The notes beneath the pieces are model-generated. The model did no database searches. It had not been told where the DNA came from and saw only the letters and a program-made list of their open reading frames with translations. Of a stretch of 64,000 nucleotides of DNA, positions 57,601 through 64,000 are shown one piece after another (the first letter of the stretch is position 1; the number at the start of each line of letters is the position of its first letter). This DNA is from Luidia sarsii. Its lineage: Eukaryota; Echinodermata; Asteroidea; Paxillosida; Luidiidae. The stretch is from positions 28,412,964 through 28,476,963 of the forward strand of contig OX465101.1 of NCBI GenBank assembly GCA_949987565.1, read 5' to 3'. Both the position numbers and the translations under genes were made by a program.

Positions 57601-59776
57601 CTAGGTTTACATTGGGGTACTTAAGACGAGGCGATGTGGCTACGTGTATATCAACTGCACTGTTAGGTATTGTACTTTTAGGGGAATACAAAAATATTTG
57701 ATTGCAATAGAAATCTTGGACGATGCAGGGAAGTTTAATGCGCTGAAAAACAAGCCATCTGCTGAGGTCCGACCTTGGTGAAGGTTTGGTATCCCTGGAG
57801 AATGGGCCGGTAACCCGTGCAACGGCAGAGATTCCCCTCCAGGGCGCCCTCGATGTCCTCCATGCTGGGCTGGGGTTTGTTCCTGAGCAGGGCGTACATG
57901 GACATGACCATGCCCGGGGAGCAGAAGCCGCACTGGGAGCCATGGGCCTTGGCCAGACGCTCCTACAGTGGTGGGGAGGGACCGTTGCAGGGTTCAACCA
58001 CAACCAGAGAAGGGAAAAGGAGTTTATCCATCCAATTACAGTTACACTGTCAGGTTGGTGTGAGGAGACCCTCTCTCCAACAGATATAGAAGCAGATAGA
58101 AGCAATACAACCAAGCACCGGCCAGCTTACATCAAGGGAAAGCACCCCACACGCAAACGATACCCGACCTGCCCTTATCTTACCTGCACGGGATGGAGTC
58201 TCGATCTAGTGCTTCCAATGCCTTCAACAGTGGTGACCGCCATGCCATGCACGAAACAGATGGGAGTCAGGCAAGCATTGATGGCGCAGTGACTGCAAGA
58301 CAAGATAGCCGCCCAAAGATCTGAAACATATGCAGTCTTATATCGAAGACTCGCTGGACAATTAAGAGCCATTGCAATGAGGCCCTTCAAAGACAAAATG
58401 GTGTATGTGCTGTAACTCCTCTAAGTGTATAGAATAGATGTTTCAAATAATCACACTACATGTATAAACTATGATAAATGCATGGTTTACCTAATGGTTT
58501 TATCCGTGGTTGAGTAGACAGACACCATGGCGGTGCAGGCACCACAGCCTCCTTCACCACAGCCCAGCTTGCTTCCCGTCAGGAGCACTGAAGTAATTTC
58601 TCAGGCAAAAAACACACGAGTGGATTCAATTGCTCTCCACATTCTTTTCAAGGAAGAGCCGTGTACATATACAAAGCACATCGAACACCTCACAACCAAC
58701 TCTAACCATACACCCCTTTCACTTATGGGAGATGGAGCAATACCGGTAAAACATAGACTAGCCTGTATACTCTCGAAGAATCTCGTGGTAACTCCCGGTG
58801 CCTAAAAACCATGTGTTGTCGTATATATATATAGGTGAGTCAGGCGTATTGTCAAACTGCAAAGGATACGTTTAGAGCGCAGATAAGTCAGGAGTGTTAG
58901 TCTCGGATTCACATGACGATCAACAATCTACAAATGTACCAAAATGAAAAAAAAAGTGTTCAGATTTTTTTTATGAGAGTCGCCAAACACAAGGCCCCTA
59001 AAGGCCACTAAAGGTAAGGACTAAAATTAAGTTAAGGGGAAGAACCAGGATCAAACTAGATCTAGAAGAAAGATGAACGTTTATGTTACGTTTGAATTTA
59101 GACAAGTTATAAGGAAAGGGGAAACAGGTTGAAGGTAGAGAATTCCATACTGCAGCAGTGCGCGCGAAGAGGACTACCGCTTAGTATTATAGCTTTATAG
59201 GTGCCATAATTGCATACGGGTGCATACGTGAAGAGAAATTATTCAACAGATTCGTTTCCTAGACAATTTCGAGTCGGGGATTCATGCCAAAGTTGTGTGC
59301 CACCCAGGCCAGGAATTGAAGTGAAGAATTTCCTGTGTAACAGGAATACTTGAAAGGAACAGACATCTGTGGGCAGACTGCTCAGCTCACCTCTACGACA
59401 TTGTGTCGCCGGCTCAATTAGCTGACAGCAATAGCCCTTTGAAATGCCACCGATTTAGCCAACGGAAAAATGACCGAAGTTTGGGAGGCTCACGGCCGTG
59501 TGTGTCTGCCGTAACTTTCCTGTTATTGGTCACATAACTTTCCTTCATTGGTCACGGCAGCAATTGACTTACCGTAACTTATGTGGTTAGCAAATGCATT
59601 TTTAAGGGTCATTTCATGACCCGATTCCAACGCCCGATTCATTTTTTTTCTTTCTGACCCAAACGAAACCCTAAACACACTGAAAAGAACATTGATATTT
59701 TCGATACCTTCCGTCCATTGCAGTAGAACATCAGCTCACTACAATCTCCTTCTGTCGATTCTGGGAGCACAGACAT
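37967..59776 (-). CDS. XDH: Xanthine dehydrogenase/aldehyde oxidase-family molybdo-flavoenzyme
   Basis: Cytosolic homodimeric oxidoreductase family that hydroxylates purines or aldehydes at a molybdenum cofactor and passes electrons through two 2Fe-2S clusters and FAD to NAD+ or oxygen. Thirty exons were placed on the minus strand with consistent phases. They total 3,971 nt and, with one unseen exon, predict about 1,340 residues (family 1,330-1,350). Order: N-terminal 2Fe-2S ferredoxin domain, helical 2Fe-2S domain, FAD domain, molybdopterin domain. Residues kept include all eight cluster cysteines, FFTGYR in the FAD/NAD region, Gln of GAQEHFYLE, Arg of [12 protein letters not shown] and the catalytic Glu in GEPPL. 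Residues equivalent to bovine Glu802, Arg880 and Phe1009 are Ala, Lys and Leu. Start ATG at 59774-59776 is the last in-frame Met before the FYCNGRK strand; upstream in-frame Mets exist. Family membership is certain; substrate is not. Confidence 0.96.
38703..38956. mobile_element. TGTGACCCGGCAC foldback element, copy 1
   Basis: Ends TGTGACCCGGCAC and GTGCCGGGTCACA. The body includes CATTAGCTTTCAAATGATAT and GTTGTTTACTCAAAAAGTGT. Between XDH exons 38185 and 39390. Confidence 0.85.
40536..40668. repeat. ~50-bp tandem repeat, 2.5 copies
   Basis: GCGGAGCCC, TTCCGTGCAGAGGCTGTGCG and GATGTGGT repeat with period about 50. XDH intron. Confidence 0.8.
41186..41510. repeat. ~47-bp minisatellite containing copies of an exon end and 5' splice site
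   Basis: About seven units of the type TTCTTACCCACCTCTCCCAC GTTCGACACTTCCTATCAAG GAAGA. The last unit overlaps the 3' end of the XDH exon 41496-41570, so on the minus strand each unit reads ACGTGGGAGAGxTGG followed by a GTAAGA- or GTGAGA-like donor. Confidence 0.9.
42240..42450 (+). mobile_element. tRNA-derived SINE, family A, with duplicated head
   Basis: ATCAGCTCGGTGGTCAAGCG occurs twice in 45 bases (one with a G/A change) before GTGTTCGAATTCCGCC and the CTCCCATTGAATTACATTCT tail. Intronic in the XDH gene. Confidence 0.65.
42470..42625. repeat. Second full hairpin of the GACGTTTCGATC family
   Basis: Arms GAGGGTCTGACGTTTCGATC and its inverse at about 42560-42590 flank a 45-base loop. It lies in the intron between XDH exons 41950 and 42690, ending about 65 bases from the latter. 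Flanks share TGCAAACTGCTxACTGACTA with the copies at 5545 and 36945. Confidence 0.75.
44716..45075. mobile_element. Dispersed element family C (XDH intron)
   Basis: Collinear with 1235-1610 through CAATACAACATTGGTAAAGG, the ATAGTTTATGAC/GTCATAAACTAT palindrome and ACATCGATGTTTTCCGATCT. It lies in the intron with the GC donor. Confidence 0.75.
46740..46875. repeat. TC-rich simple sequence in an XDH intron
   Basis: CTCTCTCCCTCTC-type tract beginning about 65 bases upstream (in transcript terms) of the acceptor at 46675. Confidence 0.9.
48767..48888. repeat. (GAATCCT)n heptamer array
   Basis: About 17 copies of CTGAATC with few changes, abutting the family B SINE. Confidence 0.95.
48895..49115 (-). 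mobile_element. tRNA-derived SINE, family B
   Basis: TTTTGCGTACCGGC and CATCTGAGCTATCCAGCC mark the head. CCAGGGATCACACCGCC and CTGTAAACCTGGCTACAGCA match the copy at 23835-24060. It abuts the GAATCCT heptamer array. Confidence 0.7.
49491..50325 (-). CDS. XDH: XDH-family exons joining FAD and molybdenum domains
   Basis: Exons 50160-50325 ([20 protein letters not shown] then FFKFYL, end of the FAD C-terminal subdomain), 49939-50034 (linker ending PAQGLQLYQ) and 49491-49608 ([20 protein letters not shown] and [11 protein letters not shown], the start of the molybdopterin region). The donor of the last is GTCAAT, weaker than the rest, but the phase fits the next exon. Confidence 0.93.
50920..57000 (-). 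CDS. XDH: XDH-family exons for the FAD domain
   Basis: Exons 56920-57000, 56608-56752, 56277-56444, 53473-53549, 51821-51917, 51398-51504 and 50920-51104. Landmarks: LIFPPDL before the domain, LAGNSEIG (FAD pyrophosphate loop), [30 protein letters not shown] and [15 protein letters not shown]. FFxGYR with its Tyr is the region associated with NAD+ binding in xanthine dehydrogenases and is absent from vertebrate aldehyde oxidases. RREDDIA is also the dehydrogenase version. The 2.7-kb intron between 56277 and 53549 contains the 54-bp minisatellite and a foldback element. Confidence 0.95.
52548..52725. mobile_element. Dispersed element family D
   Basis: Shares CAGACTTCGTCTCC, CCAGGTTGTGGTTTG and GGGCCAAACGCTTGTTTCTA with 18812-19063. 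It lies in an XDH intron; the right end is lost. Confidence 0.65.
53716..53962. mobile_element. TGTGACCCGGCAC foldback element, copy 2 (inverted)
   Basis: The same element as 38703-38956 in the opposite orientation, in the intron upstream of the exon at 53549. Flanks TAT and ATA are compatible with a TA-type target. Confidence 0.85.
54275..55845. repeat. 54-bp minisatellite in an XDH intron
   Basis: About 28 units (GGTGTAGAACAATTTATCC, ATCCCAATCCGTGGG, AATTTATCTACCCCTTCCAA). Unit lengths are 54, 57 or 60 because ATTTATTT- or AGTTATTT-type insertions of 3 or 6 bases occur, so the whole array remains open as a periodic 534-codon frame on + and as shorter frames on -. Confidence 0.95.
57254..59776 (-). 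CDS. XDH: XDH-family exons for the two 2Fe-2S domains
   Basis: Exon coordinates: 59708-59776 ([20 protein letters not shown] then GRK), 58491-58587, 58184-58292, 57774-57962 and 57254-57328. The second of these carries [13 protein letters not shown] and the third ACLTPIC, which together supply the four cysteines of the ferredoxin-type cluster. The 189-nt exon carries CGFC and CRC, the four cysteines of the helical-domain cluster, plus the [12 protein letters not shown] signature. 57254-57328 encodes a Cys-rich linker. Phases require one more exon of length 1 modulo 3 between 59708 and 58587, for the DPxxxLLxYLR segment. None was recognised there. Confidence 0.95.
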
Positions 59777-60104
59777 CTTGATCTCCTCCAAGTCGAATCC
59801 CTTAGTCCTCAGTAGCCGCGTGGTCAACTGAGAAAAAAAGAAGAGTTTTACATATTCATATCGAGTAGGGCCTATATAGCCTGTATACTATATACTTCAC
59901 AATTTTCAGTGACGAGCAGAAATTGGCCTGCCAAGAGAAACTTGTGGTAAGTCTGCAATCCTCACAAAGGCTTTACTCACAAACTGCCTACACTGAGTCT
60001 AAAGTGCGGAGTAGTCAGATCCACGATAGGTCACTGGGCGGAAGTGAACACAAAGCCGATGAGAAGAATGATAGCCAAACAAAATAAAACTCGTTCGCCA
60101 TAGC

Positions 60105-60328
60105 CATAGGCCGTTTACGCAATGAAGGCTTAGGCTCGGGCTCAGACTTCGTCTGAAAATCTGGAAATCTAGGTTGTGGTTTGTCTCCGAATTTGAAGGT
60201 CTGTTGGCTTGTTAGGTACAGAGTGATCACCAAGAATTAAGGCAAACGCTTGTTTTTAGATGCCTGTGATCTGTGATCTGGCCTGTTCCCCAGCCTTCGC
60301 ATTCAATTCGAAAACGGCCGGTTCGACT
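60105..60328. mobile_element. Dispersed element family D
   Basis: GGCCGTTTACGCAATGAAGG at the left and AATTCGAAAACGGCCGG at the right, with the shared body between. It lies just upstream of the XDH start. Confidence 0.7.
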
Positions 60329-60929
60329 GACGGTTCGACAGGAAACATGGAGTGGAGGAGGGGGTGGAAGGGAAGTAGACAGGTGTGGAAAACGGTAGCA
60401 AGATATGATCTCTGGCGTCAGGATATCCAAAGATATTACCTTCTTTTCAGGTTTGAGGGGAACCGTATAGCTTTGCAAACTACAGTGGACGAATGAACCT
60501 TCCTCTGTGTACTATTGAGATGGAGATATTGCGATGCAATATATACTAAGCAAAATTATTTTAAAATTATGCAAGAGAGGGAGTGATTTCGGTTTTTTAA
60601 TGATGTTAAGTTTTTATGTGAATGCATAATTTATGTACACGTTGAAGAAAGGGATATTAATTTATTGTACTGGTAGAAGGGATGAGCGATATTATATTTC
60701 AGTTCACCGCGTTTTGCTTCATCTTTGTTTGACTAAAGTGTTAAATGATGCGCACATTTTGCGTGTTCCACGAGCTGCTGTAGCCAGTTGTACTCTGAAA
60801 GAAAGCGTGGGGTGGAGAAGGCTTGATCCCTGGATGTAATGACATGTACATTTATACGGCAGTTAATTCTTCAATACCTCTGGCTGGCGCCCCCACCCCG
60901 GCAAAGGTTGACTAAAACGGGGAAGGCAA

Positions 60930-61000
60930 CAACGGATGGTAAGAGCGCTTGTACGCAAACCAGACGTCTCGGGTTCAAGTTCCGGTCCAGCCATAGATTT
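60930..61000 (+). mobile_element. tRNA-like SINE B head
   Basis: GGTAAGAGCGCTTGTACGCA and CGGGTTCAAGTTCCGG correspond to A and B boxes of family B, running into the (CCCAA)n region. Confidence 0.55.
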
Positions 61001-61084
61001 CTTTGCCATTCAACAAAGATTACTAGATTCTGACACAACCGAGCCCAACCGAAATCGGCTCAGACCCTCCAAACCAGCCAAAAA

Positions 61085-61400
61085 CCAATCCAATCTTATC
61101 CAGCCAAATCCAATCCATCCCAACCCAACCAACCCAACCCAACCCAACCCAACCCAACCCAACCCAACCCAACCCAACCCAACCCAACCCAACCCAACCC
61201 AACCCAACCAACCCAACCCAACCCAACCCAACCCTAGCCAACCCAACCCAACCCAACCCAACCCAACTCAACCCAACCCAACCAAACCCAACCCAACCCA
61301 ACCAAACCCAACCCAACCCAACCCAACCCAACCCAAACCATCCCAACCCAACCCAACCAACTCAACCCAAACCAACCCAACCAAGGCCCAACAAAGCACT
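61085..61400. repeat. (CCCAA)n pentamer array
   Basis: About 60 pentamers with AACCA and CTCAA variants, followed by a second short block at about 61474-61520 inside family C sequence. Confidence 0.95.
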
Positions 61401-61850
61401 TTCAAAAAACCAATGTTGCGAAGGTTTTAGCTCAAGTGGTAATCTGAGAAAGTAGAAACATGCCAAAAATGCCAACCCAACCCAACCCAACCCAACCCAT
61501 CCCAACCCAACTTAACCCAAACCAACCCAACCAAGGCCCAACAAAAACCAATGCTGCGAAGGTTTTAGCTCAAGTGGTAATCTGAGAAAGTAGAAAAATG
61601 CCAAAAACCGTCACGGTTACGCGCCGTTCTGTACTGTAAGAAATAGTTTATTACTCGCGAATCATAAACTATTTGTCATAAAATGTTTGGGTGAAGAATT
61701 CTCAAAAAGTACAACATCCCAGACCGTAAGATTTCAACATGAGCATTATTTCATGACCATCTACTACCTGTGTGAATTAGAAGAAAATCTGAGTGTGCAC
61801 ATCGATGTTTTCCGATCTTCCAAATTTGTTGTATATTGGGCCATTAAATG
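61400..61850. mobile_element. Dispersed element family C with an internal duplication
   Basis: GCGAAGGTTTTAGCTCAAGT appears twice (about 61418 and 61557), separated by (CCCAA)n sequence, then the family palindrome and CATCGATGTTTTCCGATCTT. Confidence 0.7.
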
Positions 61851-63831
61851 TATGTTAAAATTACATTTTCTCCATAACAACCTCAGCAAACAGCGCAACC
61901 TCAACAACCACATGCAACTGCACCAAGAACAATTGACACAACCAGTCGCAACAACCATAATTATCACGCACCAACCGCAATAGCCACAACAAGAAGACAA
62001 ACAAACCACAAAAGCAACTTGCAATTGGCAGTGACAGTTACCCACACTGAATTACTCAGCCTATGGATGGAATAGATACGAGTACTGTAGATGAACTAGT
62101 CCCATGCACGTACCTCTCAAGCACTGCAAACTGGCTGTAGTTACAGTCGTTTAACTCAGCACGCACACTGTGCAGTTATAAACGCAAATGCATGAAAATT
62201 ATGACTGGAATTCCAAACGCCAAGTTCAATCCAAATGTGTAGAAGCAATGCACAGTCTAGCATAGTCTTCCACCTACTCACTGAGTCAGCACTTGTTTAT
62301 AACTGTGGGTGAGAGCAAACAATGAATTCCAAAACCGCTACATGGAGCAAATACAGGGCACACAAGGCAACACGTGAAGCACCATAAAGCTCCCATCGCC
62401 GCTCTATGCATACATATCTACAATACATAATGGCCTGTTATCATCTTACTGGAGGTTAAAGTACAATACCTACACAGGACATTATTACAGATAAGAAAAA
62501 CTATTTTCATTAGTGGCCGCAAAAACTCTCTGCCTAGTCAGTATACAGGGAGTAGCTATTATAGTACCCTTTGCACACAATTGTCACTCATAGCGCTCAT
62601 TTTGATCACACAGTATCGACCCCTTTTCTATGTTACAATATTTCTATTTCTTGATGTGTAAAATGCAATAGACATGTTAAAATGGTTTACTTTTGTGTTA
62701 ACTGTAATTCATTGTTATTGTTCGTTTTTTGTGTGTTTTGGTGTTAACTATTATTATGTCCCAAAAATATGGACATTTCCATGTTCAGACGATATCTTTT
62801 CACAGGATTAAACCATATAGCTCGCTCACATTTCCACACAAATATTCATTCTGGTATCAAAATTACCAAAATAAGATGCTCTAAGTGACACTACCCTATG
62901 AATAACAAAATAACTGAGGGTGGATTCCCTGACCCCTGACACATAACCATTGACATTTGACCAAGATTTCCAAAAACAAATTCATTCAGAAAGTTCACGA
63001 AACATCGCCTGCTTGATAGATCAGGTTGCTACAACCTTTTACAAATATCCATTTAAAAATTGTTTGAAAATTATGATTTTATGACGTTTTGATTTTGATG
63101 ATTTTATGGCATCCTTTTTACAACAATGGGCTGGGCAACACCAAATCTACATGAAAATTTTAAAATCCCCATTGTATCTCATTCACATTGACCCTGCAAT
63201 GTATTAAACACCTACAGTAACACCTTAGTTCTGCGTTGAGGGGCTTAAAGGATCTTAAGCATGTGGCTCCAATGGAATAATGTTTCTCCGTAATTACTGT
63301 GCATTTGTTTGGCAGGGTTTGGATAACAAGCATGCAATGGATCGCACCAATTATCCGGTACCTGCCAACCGACACCATTTCCACAAAAAAATAATACTCA
63401 GTCAGACTTGCTTTCTTGCCAGAACCTGAAGTACTTCCTTACCTGTACCCATGTGAGATATATAATAAGTGCTGAAAAGGGTTCATTCATCTAAATCCAC
63501 CAGTCCTGAAGGGATACTGCGTAGACCTCTCTCAAAAAATGTGCCTATGAGCTGAGCGTTCAGGTTCAGGGTCAGGGTCAGGTATTTTCCCCATACTGTG
63601 CACAATAAATAGTACGGGGTCTGCCCCCTGCAAAGTAATACATGTATATTGACAATTCTCGGGAGAAACAAATATCAAAATGAATAATACAGAATGATGA
63701 GTTCCATTCACCGAGATCCCTAGTGGCTCTTAACTAAGGGAATCGTTTCGGTTCAGTGGGGAAAAAACCTGTTCGTTATTCCGATTCCCAAAGCAATATA
63801 TACGGTAAATAATAGAAAGGTTTCGCAGGCG
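61851..63831. other. No gene recognised
   Basis: A CAA-rich stretch (about 61880-62010), then AT-rich unique sequence without coding character. Confidence 0.4.
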
Positions 63832-63900
63832 GAGGGATACGGTTAGTGCAACGGCTGCGTCATCAATTATGACGCAATACCCTCTCCGTCCGCTAAACAT
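63832..63900. repeat. Compound hairpin
   Basis: GCGGAGGG pairs with CCCTCTCCGTCCGC, enclosing an inner hairpin GCGTCAT/ATGACGC. It resembles a small foldback element or structured RNA; no family was recognised. Confidence 0.4.
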
Positions 63901-64000
63901 GCGAATGAACGGATATATCCCTTGCTACACGTAAGAAAGAAACGCGTAGGAAAATTCAAGTAAATCGCCTTTACTTTTTTGGTCAATATGTGTTGTAAGT

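Overview
The window is animal nuclear DNA. Its genes are split into many short exons with GT-AG introns, and it is full of tRNA-derived SINEs, foldback (MITE-like) elements, minisatellites and microsatellites. Nothing bacterial or organellar is visible. Gene content and compact, repeat-rich introns suggest a marine invertebrate, possibly a lancelet, hemichordate or echinoderm, but the species cannot be fixed from the sequence.

Left part (1-17.7 kb): no convincing protein gene. It holds a 14-bp tandem repeat, an 820-bp (CCCTCTA)n-like heptamer array, several foldback elements (one with a telomere-like core), a P-element/THAP-type transposon remnant, a 600-bp TC tract facing a 770-bp GA tract, more TC tracts, and an 18-bp minisatellite.

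Middle part (17.7-31.4 kb, + strand): a glycoprotein-hormone receptor gene (type A LGR, the FSHR/LHCGR/TSHR family). Seven leucine-rich-repeat exons and one very large GC-rich terminal exon carrying the last repeat, hinge, seven-helix domain and long tail are present. The first exon (signal peptide and N-cap) was not found. A 187-nt U2 snRNA-like gene lies antisense inside one of its introns, with an altered branch-site recognition segment.

At 34.7-35.3 kb (- strand) there is a single exon of a probable secreted PAN/apple-domain protein, interrupted by a 9-bp (Gly-Asp-Leu) repeat expansion with a one-base frame slip at its edge.

Right part (38-59.8 kb, - strand): an almost complete molybdo-flavoenzyme gene of the xanthine dehydrogenase/aldehyde oxidase family. 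I located 30 exons with matching phases: 2Fe-2S domains, FAD domain and molybdopterin domain. The exon expected as number 2 was not found. The FAD/NAD side looks like xanthine dehydrogenase, but three substrate-pocket positions differ from it. Its introns contain a 54-bp minisatellite, a minisatellite built from an exon end plus its 5' splice site, and two inverted copies of one foldback element. The rest (59.8-64 kb) holds (CCCAA)n repeats and dispersed elements.

The receptor (secreted-hormone signalling through cAMP in its vertebrate relatives) and the oxidoreductase (cytosolic purine/aldehyde oxidation) have no evident functional link. They look like ordinary neighbours.
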